A stretch of DNA of 64,000 bases from Clavaria fumosa (lineage: Eukaryota > Basidiomycota > Agaricomycetes > Agaricales > Clavariaceae). This document shows, one piece after another, positions 12,452 through 23,195 of this stretch. The stretch spans positions 124,001 through 188,000 of the forward strand of contig OX637806.1 of NCBI GenBank assembly GCA_951802425.1. Direction: 5' to 3'. Each line of letters begins with the position of its first letter. Position 1 is the stretch's first letter. The notes under the pieces were generated by a model. It saw nothing but the letters and a program-made list of their open reading frames with translations. It did no database searches and was not told the origin of the DNA. A program made the translations under genes and the position numbers.

Positions 12452-12759
12452 TGTCAAGCAGACCTGAGTAGATGGGAGGACAGGGCTCCTAGAGCCTCAC
12501 TGGAATCTAGAGTCCAGTATAAGTCACTATATTAGTAAAAGTACATAGGTAAATGAAGTACATGAGGGGATACTCACCTAGAGTCCAGTATAAGTCACTG
12601 AGGGACTGAAACTGGACTCTGTGGCGAAGTATCTATGCTTACATAAGCAACAACAGTTACATAATGCCTCAGGATGAAAGGAAAGAGTCCTGGGCAACAA
12701 TTACACAACTTAGGAAGGTGAAACTAATGTGAAGGAAGGATGGGCTATCACACTTAACA
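12452..12759 (-). repeat. 5' LTR of copia A
   Basis: 308 bp, differing from the 3' LTR of the element at two sites. It carries AATATAGTG where 6846-7153 and 17924-18231 carry AATACAGTG; the T is shared with the 3' LTR of element B (AATTTAGTG). Just outside lies a truncated oxygenase gene rather than a matching target duplication. Confidence 0.93.
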
Positions 12760-12760
12760 G

Positions 12761-13800
12761 CCTATGCCATCCTGAACCCAAGTGAGTTAGTTCCTTATTT
12801 GCTACAACTAATTCTCAAACTTTTGTAGTCCAAACCAGTTGGGACATAGAACGCTTCGCTGACAGCGTGAAGCAAATCAACATGGTGGCAAAGTATGGCA
12901 TGTCTAGCCGTACAGAGAATGAGCTGGTTAGGCTCAGCAAGTTCTTCGAGCAACCTCAAGACCTTGGAGGTCAAGAAGACCCATGTGTCCTCCTCGATAA
13001 GCATGGACGAATAGGTTTATGGTATTTGCCTGGAATACTTTCTCCAAGCCGAGTGGTGAGTCATGGCCCCAAACCTGTCCTCCCTTACCCACACCATTCC
13101 AGAAGGATTACAATGGAGCAGTCAACATAATTGGAGCAGCACTAGAGACAGACATACCCAGCAATGCAGGGCGTTCTGCAGGTTTCATCACTCCAGATGG
13201 TGGGGGTGAGTTTGGAGCTGGAGTTCTTAGCTTCTCGCCAGGGTGGTTTATGCAAGCCCAGGAGGCAAGTGCTCATTCACTCTGTTGTTAGCAAATATCT
13301 GACATTGCTTAGAGAATTATTGATAAGCTGCATGCTTCGGTCAGTATGCAGCAGGAGTACACCACTCCATTTCTGCAGTCCATTGCACATGCCGAGGTCC
13401 TGTGCAATGCAACAATGAGCTTGACTGCCCCACATCTATATGACTTGGGGTGCTCAGCCATTGTGAAGCTGCAATCTGGAATGGAAATGAGCAAGCCATG
13501 CAAAAACGTCGAACAGTGGCCATCCATTTTTTCTGCGATGCAGGTCATCGTTAACCGAAAGACAGGCCCACATCGAGACAAGGGGGGGTGCCCTTCACAT
13601 TACGACCTCTTAGTGAGTGTCGGGACTCACAATTCTGCCACTTTCAAGTTACAAGAACTTGGACTTTCGTTGCTTTATAAGCCTGGAGCATTTGTGATTC
13701 TGGCGGGTAAGGTGTTCCTTCATGAGGTGACGACATGGGAAGGGGGAGAGAGGATATGTGTGGCTCATTTCATGAAAGATGCAGTGCATAACCATTTGCA
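12761..13800 (+). pseudogene. Truncated TET/JBP-type dioxygenase gene
   Basis: Exons can be chained by homology to the gene at 57934-59137: 12761-12781, 12829-13055, 13103-13264 and 13313 onward, with introns of 46-48 nt; the third intron starts GC rather than GT. The last exon encodes a 2-oxoglutarate/Fe(II) oxygenase core with HxD (PHRDKGG), a distal histidine (KVFLHEV) and an arginine in GERICVAHF, the ligand pattern of the fungal TET/JBP family, which oxidises methyl groups on DNA bases. The 5' end is cut off by the LTR of copia A. At the 3' end about 14 residues are replaced by sequence antisense to copia, so the frame runs on to a stop at 14132-14134. No internal stop is seen in the exons. 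Function is doubtful because the N-terminal part and promoter are missing. Confidence 0.8.
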
Positions 13801-15077
13801 GTGCTTCATGCGACCATGGTGCTCAGGGTTCTTTGCAACATTCATGGCAGATTGGTTGTCAACTCTCAACTTGGATGGCAAACTGGGTTTATACCCAAAT
13901 TCACTAAGAATATTGTGCATCCATAACATCTCCTTTCCAGCTTCAACTGCAGCAATATACTCAGCTTCTGTGGTGGACAAGGCCACAATTGGCTGTAATT
14001 TGCTCCTCCAGCTGACAGCACCTGTCCCAACTTTAATCAAGTACCCACTGGTAGACTTGCCAGACTGCTTGCATCCTCCAAAGTCAGCGTCAGAAAATGA
14101 TGTGAACAGTTCACCAGAGGATGAAGGTCCATAAGTCAACTTCACATCCACAGTCCCCTTTATGTATCTCATCAGATGTTTAACTGCTTTCCAATGTGCA
14201 AGACCAGGATTAGATGAAAATCTTGCAAGGACACCACATGCATATGCAATGTCTGGTCTGGTGGACACAGCCAAGTACATCAAAGCACCAACTGCATTCA
14301 GATATGGGATTTCCTTCATGGCAGCTATCTCCTCAGGTGTACTGGCACCCATGTCCTTTTCCAATCGCAATCCAGGGTCAATGGGTGTGGAAACAGGACA
14401 ACAGTCAGACATCTTGAATCTTTCCAACACATCTAGGATGTACTGCTTTTGGGACAGTGAAATTGAGTGATTTGCATAATCTCTCTTAATTTCTATCCCC
14501 AACAGATAAGTGGTGGGACCCAAATTCCTCAGATCAAATTGTTTCCCCAACTCCTGAATGCATGAATTGATGGATGAGTGAGATTTTGATGCAAATGTAA
14601 TGTCATCCACCCAGACAGGCACAAAAATGTGAACATCATCCTTCACAAAGACATAGATGCCATGGTCTGACTCTGATCTCTTAAATCCCATCTTTGAGAA
14701 TACAGCATGAAGAGTCTTATTCCAGACTCTTGAAGCTTGCTTCAGGCCATAGAGGGAGCGATGCAGTTTGCACACATAGCCAGATTGAACAAATCCCTGT
14801 GGTTGCTCCATATAGATTTCCTCATCCAACTTTCCATTCACAAAAGCATGAGAAATGTCCACAGTGTGCAAGTGCATATCCTCAATTGCTGCCAGTGCCA
14901 AGATGAGTCTGATAGCAGGAGCACGACTGGTAGGAGCAAAGACTTCAGTGTAATCCAGTCCAGGTCGCTGGCTAAATCCCTTGGCCACAAAACGAGCCTT
15001 ATATCTTTCAATGCTTCCATCTGCCTTCCTCTTTACCTTAAACACCCATCCAGATCCAATGGCCTTCCTTCCAGGAG
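13801..15077 (-). mobile_element. LTR-less internal fragment of copia (RT-RNase H)
   Basis: About 1.28 kb nearly identical to the interior of copia A (roughly 7329-8282 joined to 8606-8930), lacking both LTRs. It retains about 420 open codons covering RT from GRKAIGSGWVFK through the WVDD motif to most of RNase H. It lacks the solo LTR present in A. The left junction is at GTGCTTCATG, which also ends the oxygenase exon side, suggesting microhomology. The right junction falls at CCAGGAG, followed by gypsy-like sequence. No target duplication is visible, so this looks like capture by repair or template switching rather than transposition. Confidence 0.9.
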
Positions 15078-15615
15078 TGATACCGGTCACTACGGACATT
15101 ATGACTCCATGGATTGTGCCTACCCCCAGCTTCGAACATCCTTTCGTCGCAGGAACACGTGATACGAGTATCGATCCCCCAACCGAAACCGAACTACCAC
15201 ATCCACCAACCGAACCACAACCCTGGCACGAACGTGAAGAGAGCCCAGAAGCGTAAGCAGCCTGCCGAGACGTCGGACTACAGGGGGGGACATGTAAGAA
15301 ATCACGCACATCCCTCCTGTCACATGACCACTCCCACACTACCCCCATCTTCTTTCTCCTTGCCCCTTATCACATGCCTTCTCTTCTTTTCCCTTCACCT
15401 CCCATGCAGCTACCGCGCCGGTCCCACATGTATGCCTCGTTCCCGTGCACTGCCCCCAGCTCATACCCTGTACCCTACAACATATAAGTATGGACCCAGT
15501 TCATAGGTACTTCCTCAGGTCGTTACCTCTCTCCAATAACACTCCTCTGCTCCTATTCGGCTGAGCTATACTAAGCTTCCTCGAATACTCAGGAGTCAGG
15601 GACCTCTTTGTGACA
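15078..15615 (+). mobile_element. 3' remnant of another LTR retrotransposon
   Basis: About 60 codons of a proline-rich pol C-terminus (ending EREESPEA at a stop near 15256) are followed by a polypurine tract CAGGGGGGGA (15281-15290) and then a candidate LTR from TGTAAGAAATC at 15293 to TTTGTGACA at 15615 (323 bp). A TATA-like ACATATAAGTA lies at about 15479-15490. Only the 3' end is present; the rest was replaced by the copia fragment. The LTR has no second copy in the window, so its ends are inferred from the TG...CA rule and from the tract. Confidence 0.6.
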
Positions 15616-15773
15616 CTGCCCTCCTCTCCTTGTATTTACCTACCAGTTTCTACATCATATACTGGGGCTCTTGAGCATGAGCCAGGGATCACTTTATGAC
15701 TTATTGCACATGGACAGCAGAACATAGGATGATTTGACACTTGAGATTATTTGAAAGGATGCTGCTGGCCCAC

Positions 15774-15797
15774 TTAGGGTTAGGGTTAGGGTTAGGG
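15774..15797 (+). repeat. Interstitial telomere-like tract (TTAGGG)4
   Basis: Four perfect TTAGGG units, the telomere repeat of most filamentous fungi, in the interior of the window. It sits between the gypsy remnant and the second copy of the segmental duplication. Such short tracts can be added during repair of a chromosome break. Confidence 0.95.
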
Positions 15798-15880
15798 CAG
15801 ATAAACTGCAATAGATTCAGGGTGATCTCTTATACCATATTCATTTGTCAAAGCTAATCCACAAGTACAAATTAATTACA

Positions 15881-17247
15881 ACAAATCAAAAGAAAAACAT
15901 GTCTGGCATTTACATCAGAGGATGGGTGGCCAAATCCACCTCCAACAAGCCATTCATATCATAATATGTGCTTCATTACAAAGGGGGCACTGCAATCTAG
16001 GCAAGCCCCACTTCACCAAAGCAAGAGTCCCCAGTCTCAAGTAGATGAGATGATCTGTAAGAAACTAGGGTGGGAGGACGCTAACCACATGGCAGTCAGC
16101 AGTCCATCCCAGAGCCCATACGGCAACCCCAAGGTATGAGCAGCAGATAGCACAAAAAAACTTACAAAGATGGGGTTGGGGGAGGTTGTCTTGCATAATA
16201 GACCACACTCACATCCTTGGCCCATTTGGCCACCCCAGGTGCAGGTATGAATGAGGGTTGGTTGGGGCCAGCCTGCATATAAGCTGCCACCAAACCAAAA
16301 GGCCCATATGGCCACCCTCTTCACATAACATTCTGAAAAGCAACATCAACAAGCACCATACCAGTAAAAAGTGTGAATAGTAATAAAACCCACATACCTC
16401 TGCAGGTGTCAAGCTCATACAGACACCTGAAGGCAGACAAGAGCAGCATTCCCTGTATGGCACTGCAGTTGCCACACAGAGAATGCTGCCCTTGTCTGCC
16501 ACAAACCATAAGGTGGACATGGCAGCACAGGAAGGGCAGCGGGCAAGCGGGGCAGCGGGGCAGCAGGCAGGGCAGCGGGCAGGCAGGCAAGGCAGCGGGC
16601 GGGCAGGGTGGGGCTGCGAGGCAGCGGGCAGGCAGGGCGGGGCAGCAGGTGGGAAGGCGGGGCAGCCGGCGGGCTGGCAGGGCTGCAGGAGGGCAGGCGA
16701 GGCTGCAGGAGGGCAGGGCGGGGCGGGTGGGAAGGGCTGCGGGGCTGCGAGGCAGCGGGTGGGCAGGCAGGGCAGCTGGTGGGCAGGCGGGGCAGCCGGT
16801 GGGCAGGCGGGGCAGCCGGTGGGCAGGTGGGGCTGCGGGCAGGCAGGCGAGGCAGTGGGTGGGCAGGGTGGGGCAGGCGAGGCAGCGGGTGGGCTGGGTG
16901 GGGCAGGCAAAGCAGCGGGTGGGCAGGGTGGGGCAGGCGAGGCAGCAGGTGGGCAGGGTGGGGCAGGTGAGGCAGTGGGTGGGCAGGGTGGGGCAGGCGG
17001 GGATGCGAGACAGCGGAGTGGGGCGTCAGGGCAGCAGGGTGGCGGGCAGTGGGGCAGCGGCAGCTTGGCAGGAGGGGAAGGCGGGATGCCAGGAAAGCAG
17101 GGTGGTGGGGCAACGGGGTGGCAGGCAATGGGGGCAGTGGGGCAGCAGAGGACGTTGTATGCACTGTGTTTGTTTGGTGCTCACGGTATAAAGTGTTTCA
17201 ACATTTGGCTCTGTTTGTTCATGTTGATATGTCATGTGACTCAGCCC
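15881..17247. repeat. Segmental duplication, copy 2
   Basis: Same orientation and nearly the same sequence as 3595-5075, including its central G-rich array (16540-17010), here with more GGGTGGGGCAGGCGAGGCAG units. The left end follows the TTAGGG tract by about 80 bp of other sequence. The right part ends at CATGTGACTCAGCCC, after which copy 2 continues into unrelated sequence (17248-17589, no gene seen) while copy 1 enters C-rich repeats. Confidence 0.85.
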
Positions 17248-17589
17248 AATGACACAATCACAGGCCTTTTCTTGGCCCTGTACTCAGGCCAGGCTAGAAT
17301 GGGAGGATTTTATGTACTAGGTTCTATATGATGTGATAAGCTAGAGTCTAGATGTGGGTGAGCTAGGGTCAGACGAATGAAGCACTGTCCGAGCCCTTAG
17401 CTGGGTGTGCTGGGCACATGAGGTGAGCAATCTGATGCATTATTTAGGCTAATTACCATTAGTTGGTTATGCATGGAAGATGGTAAGTTGCCGTGCCACT
17501 GCATTGCATCACCCTCGCCTCCCCAGCTCCCGTCGCATTGCATCACCCTCGCCTCCCCAGCTCCTGTCACGTTGCATCATCCCTGCCTC

Positions 17590-17923
17590 CCAGCTGCCAT
17601 CTGCCCTGCTGCTGCCACCTGCTGCCTGCCATGCTGCTGCCACCTGCTGCCCACCCTGCTGCTGCCACCCGCCCTGCTGCCACCACCCGCCTCTGCCCTT
17701 CTGCTGCCACCTGCCGCCCGCCCTTCTGCCGCCACCTGCCACCCGCCCTTCTGCCGCCACCTGCCACCCGCCCTTCTGCCGCCACCTGCCACCCGCCCTT
17801 CTGCCGCCACCTGCCACCCGCCCTTCTGCCGCCACCTGCCACCCGCCCTTCTGCCGCCACCTGCCACCCGCCCTTCTGCCGCCACCTGCCACCCGCCCTT
17901 CTGCCGCCACCTGCCACCCGCCC
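17590..17923 (+). repeat. 25-bp C-rich minisatellite
   Basis: About nine near-perfect tandem units of CCCTTCTGCCGCCACCTGCC plus ACCCG (25 bp) at 17700-17923, preceded by looser CTGCTGCCACC units. Because 25 is not a multiple of three and no unit contains a stop in any phase, all three plus frames and the minus frames stay open and read the same 25-residue peptide shifted; these frames are not genes. The array ends exactly at the LTR of copia B. Its reverse complement continues at 6845 next to copia A. Confidence 0.92.
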
Positions 17924-18231
17924 TGTTAAGTGTGATAGCCCATCCTTCCTTCACATTAGTTTCACCTTCCTAAGTTGTGTAATTGTTGCCCAGGACTCTT
18001 TCCTTTCATCCTGAGGCATTATGTAACTGTTGTTGCTTATGTAAGCATAGATACTTCGCCACAGAGTCCAGTTTCAGTCCCTCAGTGACTTATACTGGAC
18101 TCTAGGTGAGTATCCCCTCATGTACTTCATTTACCTATGTACTTTTACTAATACAGTGACTTATACTGGACTCTAGATTCCAGTGAGGCTCTAGGAGCCC
18201 TGTCCTCCCATCTACTCAGGTCTGCTTGACA
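17924..18231 (+). repeat. 5' LTR of copia B
   Basis: 308 bp, one difference from the 3' LTR of copia A and eight from its own 3' partner. It is expected to hold promoter and transcript start. The left flank CGCCC is the reverse complement of the left flank of copia A (GGGCG at 6841-6845). Confidence 0.95.
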
Positions 18232-18250
18232 GATTATGAGGCCCAGCCTC
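18232..18250 (+). promoter_or_regulatory. Putative primer binding site of copia B
   Basis: GATTATGAGGCCCAGCC directly follows the LTR. Its TTATGAG core is the complement of a CAT anticodon loop, matching the known use of a methionine-tRNA internal half as primer by copia-type elements. The same position in copia A reads GATTATGAGACCC. Confidence 0.55.
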
Positions 18251-19078
18251 TGAGCGCATAAATTGTCGATATCTCAAGAACTACTGCTCGGATTGCTTCG
18301 CGGTTTGAATCATCGGATTCTACACCCTCGATTACCCCAGGAGACGGACTTATAGGTCACTAGCAGTGTGGATTGGCTCGCAGTGCGCCTGACTTCATCT
18401 GATCCTATTTGCACCACATCTCATATCTCCATATCCTGTGGACGGATCTGTCCCAAATTTCGTCAGACAACTCGACTCGACCCAATCCATTGCCATACCA
18501 GGTTTCAGACCGATCCGCCAACTCGTTCCCGAGATCTCGCACCCTGCCTATTTCGCTTCTGGGACCCTATCACAACTTTGCCCATATCTCAGTAACCGTT
18601 TCTCGGATACAGTCCATCCTCTGAGGTCCCGGTCAACCCTAGCTCTTCTACAGGGGCGCCACCTTTCAGACGATTCGCACCAGCCGTTCGCCCGCAATCG
18701 CCATTTCGCATTTTGCCTCACAGACACCTCCCTGTGACAAAATTCATTATATCTCAACAGCGTCTTATCGTACCCATTTGCCACTTAGGGTGCCCATACT
18801 ACCCATCGACGCCCATCAGCTCCCCAAGTTCGCAGTAAATCGCATCAGTCGTTCCCTCGCAATCGCCATTTTTGTCGTTGCCATTCGACTCCACCCATTT
18901 CGAATTTTCGTCATATCTCACTCAGGGCCACAGCTATCACCAAGCACTTTGGCCCATCAATAGAGGTCCTATAGCCCCACCAGCCCACGGAGTTCGCGCA
19001 AAATCGCACAGCCCCTTCACTCGTTATTGCGATTTCCATCACCCCTCTATTTCGCATTTTTAGTACTTTGTTGGAGAG

Positions 19079-22000
19079 ATGTCTGGTTCTATCCCAGATT
19101 TTCCTAAGCTGTCTGACAGCAATTATAAGGAGTGGAAGACTAATATGAAGTCTTCCCTCCAGGCTCTTGGAGTGTGGAGAGTGGTTACTGGAGAGAGAAC
19201 TAGGCCTAGTCCAGAGTCTGGAGACTTGGACAAGTTCTTGCAGGACTTTGACAAGGCTGCTGGGTGGTTAAAGATGAGGGTTGAGATGAGCCAAATGGCA
19301 CATTTTGAGGGGTTTGAGGATGATCCCAAGGAGATTTGGGATAGGTTGGGTGCTGCCCATGTCTCCAAGAAGCCAGCACTTCGCTTCAATGCCTATGCTG
19401 AGCTCTTCTCCATCACAAAGGAGAAGGAGGAGACATTGACTGGGCTGATGGGAAGGATTGAGACTGCCATGCAGGCCATTCGCTCTTTGAGGCCTGACAG
19501 CTTTACTGTGGCAGAGTTGGATGATGAATTGCAGGCCATGGCAATGATTCGTGCCCTTCCAGCCGAGTACCAGGCCTTTTGCTCATCCCTCATGCTCCTG
19601 GAAAAGATTGATAAGAGGACCCTCCAGGAGGCTTTCAAAAATGAGGAGATCCAGCGCCAGCAGGCAGAGAATGCCTCCCCTGCTTCTCCTGCTCGTGCCC
19701 TTGCTACCTCTGCCTCTGCCTCCACCTTTCAGGCAAAGCAGAACACTCCCAGACCTCGTCCTGTGTATAACTGCAATTTCTGTGGAAGGGTTGGACACAC
19801 CATGGACAGGTGCAGGCACTTTGCTGCTGCTAGATTGAAGGCACAGGGACAGGGTATGAGTGGACAGGGGATGAGTGGAAAGACTGGGAATTCTGGAGAG
19901 CAAGCTGCTCCTGCTCAGGAGTTTGCAGGGAATGCAAGTCTTCGCTCCTTTGAATGTTTGGCAAGGACTGACATGGAATGGACTGCAGACTCAGGTGCTT
20001 CAGCTCACATGACTCCAAATAGGGATTTTATCCATGAATATTCGCCCTATTGTGTTCCTATTCATTTGGCTGATGGAAATGTGATCTATTCAAAGGGAGT
20101 AGGTGTGGTGCACTTTATACCTGATGTGGGAGGTAAGGATGCGAAGACGGTGACATTTACTCGTGTCCTGCATGTTCCAGACCTTGATAGCAGCCTCCTG
20201 TCCATCCTATACCTCACCCGCCACTGCCATCATGTTGTGTCCATTGATTCTTTGTTCCTATACTTTGGACAAAATGGCCAAATCAAGTTTACTGCTTCTA
20301 TTCATCTTAACAACAATGCCTCTCTGAATGGCAGAACAGAGGCAGTGAGAGAGCAAGCCCACTTGTCAGCAACCTCTCCTATGGATTATGCTTTGTGGCA
20401 CTGTCGTTTGGCCCATCAACATATGGATGGAGTGTTAAGAATGGCCAGGGATTCTTTGGTGACTGGACTTAAGCTACAGTCTAAGTCTTTGCCAACTGGC
20501 TTTTGTGAGCCATGCCTAGCTGGAAAGATGCATGCCAATCCATTCCCTTTGTCTCAGCACAGAGCAACTGAACTGTTGGAACTAGTGCATTCTGATGTTC
20601 ATGGTCCATTGAGTGTTAGGACACACTCTGGATATCGTTATTGGGTGACCTTTATTGATGATGCTTCAAGGTTCTGGGTGGTGTATTTACTAAAAGCAAA
20701 GAGTGAGGTGTTTACTGCATACAAGCAATTTCAGGCTTATGCAGAGAGATATTTGGGATGTAAGGTTAAGACCATTAGAGATGACAAAGGGGGGGAGTAC
20801 ATGTCCAATGCATTCTTACATGACACTTTGGCTGAAGGTGTGCAGAGACAGCACACAACCAGGAATCGTCCTCAGCAGAATGGAGTAGCAGAGCGAGCCA
20901 ACCGCACCATACAGGATGGAATAACCACCCTCCTGCAGGAGTCTGGATTACCTGTGCAATTCTGGGGAGAGGCACTTGCAGCCTTTGTGCATGTGAGAAA
21001 TAGATGTGCCACTTCAACTCTGAATGGTACAACTCCATACACTCTTTGGCACAAGAAGAAACCAGATGTGTCCCATTTGAGAGTTTGGGGTTGCCAGGCA
21101 TATGTGCACATACAGAAGGACAAGAGGCCACTTCTTGGTTCACACATGGAGAAGTGCATCTTCATTGGTTATCCAGAGGGGTACAAGGGTTGGAAGTTTT
21201 ATAACCCTACCACCAAGAAAACAGTGATCAGTGAGAGGGCTGAGTTTGATGAACATCACTTCCCTCACAAGAGACATCACCAGCAGGACAGTTTGCCAAG
21301 GGTAACCAAACCTCCAGTCCCCAAACCAGTCTCTGACTATATGCAAGTAATGGATGAGCCTGATTTGGATGCACAAGCTAATCCTATGGCAACCCCTGAG
21401 ATGAGAGAGGACTCTCCAGCTCCTGAGGTTCACCCTCCTAGTCCACCACTTGCTCTGAGAAGAGAGCCTCGTCTCAGGAGACCTCCTGGTGAATGGTGGA
21501 AAGTTAGACCTTCACCTGAACCCATGACTGAGGAGATTTCACTTTCAGGAGATGAGATGAACTTAAGGGAGAATGATGAGGAGGAGGAGGTGGTTGAATT
21601 TGCTGGTCTTGCTTCTGGAGCAGACCCACACAACTATGCACAGGCAATGAAATGTCCTGATGCTCATCTTTGGCAGAAGGCATGTGAGGAAGAGTACCAA
21701 ATGCATTTAGAGAATGGTACTTGGGAATTGGTGAAGTTGCCTCCTGGAAGGAAGGCCATTGGATCTGGATGGGTGTTTAAGGTAAAGAGGAAGGCAGATG
21801 GAAGCATTGAAAGATATAAGGCTTGTTTTGTGGCCAAGGGATTTAGCCAGCGACCTGGACTGGATTACACTGAAGTCTTTGCTCCTACCAGTCGTGCTCC
21901 TGCTATCAGACTCATCTTGGCACTGGCAGCAATTGAGGATATGCACTTGCACACTGTGGACATTTCTCATGCTTTTGTGAATGGGAAGTTGGATGAGGAA

Positions 22001-23182
22001 ATCTATATGGAGCAACCTCAGGGATTTGTTCAATCTGGCTATGTGTGCAAACTGCATCGCTCCCTCTATGGCCTGAAGCAAGCTTCAAGAGTCTGGAATA
22101 AGACTCTTCATGCTGTATTCTCAAAGATGGGATTTAAGAGATCAGAGTCAGACCATGGCATCTATGTCTTTGTGAAGGATGATGTTCACATTTTTGTGCC
22201 TGTCTGGGTGGATGACATTACATTTGCATCAAAATCTCAGTCATCCATCAATTCATGCATTCAGGAGTTGGGGAAACAATTTGATCTGAGGAATTTGGGT
22301 CCCACCACTTATCTGTTGGGGATAGAAATTAAGAGAGATTATGCAAATCACTCAATTTCACTGTCCCAAAAGCAGTACATCCTAGATGTGTTGGAAAGAT
22401 TCAAGATGTCTGACTGTTGTCCTGTTTCCACACCCATTGACCCTGGATTGCGATTGGAAAAGGACATGGGTGCCAGTACACCTGAGGAGATAGCTGCCAT
22501 GAAGGAAATCCCATATCTGAATGCAGTTGGTGCTTTGATGTACTTGGCTGTGTCCACCAGACCAGACATTGCATATGCATGTGGTGTCCTTGCAAGATTT
22601 TCATCTAATCCTGGTCTTGCACATTGGAAAGCAGTTAAACATCTGATGAGATACATAAAGGGGACTGTGGATGTGAAGTTGACTTATGGACCTTCATCCT
22701 CTGGTGAACTGTTCACATCATTTTCTGACGCTGACTTTGGAGGATGCAAGCAGTCTGGCAAGTCTACCAGTGGGTATTTGATTAAAGTTGGGACACGTGC
22801 TGTCAGCTGGAGGAGAAAACTACAGCCAATTGTGGCCTTGTCCACCACAGAAGCTGAGTATATTGCTGCAGTTGAAGCTGGAAAGGAGATGTTATGGATG
22901 CACAATATTCTTAGTGAATTTGGGTATAAACCCAGTTTGCCATCCAAGTTGAGAGTTGACAACCAATCTGCCATGAATGTTGCAAAGAACCCTGAGCACC
23001 ATGGTCGCATGAAGCACCTGGATTTGAGATTGTATTGGCTCAGGGAGAAAGTGGAGGCTGGATTGATTTCACTCTCATACATACCTACTGCAGAGATGCC
23101 TGCAGATATTTTAACTAAAGGACTGCCTAGGACACAGGTTGAAGTGTGTAGGCACCTCATGGGACTTCAGGAAGAGATGTGA
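19079..23182 (+). CDS. Copia B Gag-Pol polyprotein, intact
   Basis: 1367 codons from ATG at 19079, in the same relative place as in element A. Domains in order: Gag (about 1-225); CCHC knuckle CNFCGRVGHTMDRC (about 232-245); aspartic protease with DSGASAHMT (about 303); integrase with an HHCC zinc region (about 440-480) and DDE core at about 505, 567 and 603; reverse transcriptase with motif WVDD (about 1043-1046) where most copia proteins have YVDD; RNase H with DADFGG and STTEAEY (about 1217-1270). The polyprotein should form particles, copy the RNA and integrate the product. No frameshift separates gag and pol, as usual in copia. Relative to A there are a few substitutions, for example a Cys replacing Arg in the integrase WHRRLAHQ motif. 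All key catalytic residues appear present, so activity is plausible. Confidence 0.97.
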   Translation: MSGSIPDFPKLSDSNYKEWKTNMKSSLQALGVWRVVTGERTRPSPESGDLDKFLQDFDKAAGWLKMRVEMSQMAHFEGFEDDPKEIWDRLGAAHVSKKPALRFNAYAELFSITKEKEETLTGLMGRIETAMQAIRSLRPDSFTVAELDDELQAMAMIRALPAEYQAFCSSLMLLEKIDKRTLQEAFKNEEIQRQQAENASPASPARALATSASASTFQAKQNTPRPRPVYNCNFCGRVGHTMDRCRHFAAARLKAQGQGMSGQGMSGKTGNSGEQAAPAQEFAGNASLRSFECLARTDMEWTADSGASAHMTPNRDFIHEYSPYCVPIHLADGNVIYSKGVGVVHFIPDVGGKDAKTVTFTRVLHVPDLDSSLLSILYLTRHCHHVVSIDSLFLYFGQNGQIKFTASIHLNNNASLNGRTEAVREQAHLSATSPMDYALWHCRLAHQHMDGVLRMARDSLVTGLKLQSKSLPTGFCEPCLAGKMHANPFPLSQHRATELLELVHSDVHGPLSVRTHSGYRYWVTFIDDASRFWVVYLLKAKSEVFTAYKQFQAYAERYLGCKVKTIRDDKGGEYMSNAFLHDTLAEGVQRQHTTRNRPQQNGVAERANRTIQDGITTLLQESGLPVQFWGEALAAFVHVRNRCATSTLNGTTPYTLWHKKKPDVSHLRVWGCQAYVHIQKDKRPLLGSHMEKCIFIGYPEGYKGWKFYNPTTKKTVISERAEFDEHHFPHKRHHQQDSLPRVTKPPVPKPVSDYMQVMDEPDLDAQANPMATPEMREDSPAPEVHPPSPPLALRREPRLRRPPGEWWKVRPSPEPMTEEISLSGDEMNLRENDEEEEVVEFAGLASGADPHNYAQAMKCPDAHLWQKACEEEYQMHLENGTWELVKLPPGRKAIGSGWVFKVKRKADGSIERYKACFVAKGFSQRPGLDYTEVFAPTSRAPAIRLILALAAIEDMHLHTVDISHAFVNGKLDEEIYMEQPQGFVQSGYVCKLHRSLYGLKQASRVWNKTLHAVFSKMGFKRSESDHGIYVFVKDDVHIFVPVWVDDITFASKSQSSINSCIQELGKQFDLRNLGPTTYLLGIEIKRDYANHSISLSQKQYILDVLERFKMSDCCPVSTPIDPGLRLEKDMGASTPEEIAAMKEIPYLNAVGALMYLAVSTRPDIAYACGVLARFSSNPGLAHWKAVKHLMRYIKGTVDVKLTYGPSSSGELFTSFSDADFGGCKQSGKSTSGYLIKVGTRAVSWRRKLQPIVALSTTEAEYIAAVEAGKEMLWMHNILSEFGYKPSLPSKLRVDNQSAMNVAKNPEHHGRMKHLDLRLYWLREKVEAGLISLSYIPTAEMPADILTKGLPRTQVEVCRHLMGLQEEM

Positions 23183-23195
23183 GATCATGGGGGAG

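Larger units (their letters stand above)
6846..12759 (-). mobile_element. Ty1/copia LTR retrotransposon A
   Basis: A 5,914-bp element on the minus strand with 308-bp LTRs at both ends (6846-7153 and 12452-12759) that differ at two positions by my reading. The LTRs start TGTTAAGTG and end CTTGACA in element orientation. The internal region encodes a single Gag-Pol frame exactly as long as that of element B once a 319-bp solo LTR and its 5-bp target duplication are ignored. The sequence next to the 5' LTR is GATTATGAGACCC, which resembles the complement of a methionine tRNA anticodon arm, as known for copia-type half-tRNA priming. Flanking pentamers do not match (GGGCG left, GCCTA right), so no target duplication is present; see the inversion finding. 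Confidence 0.95.
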
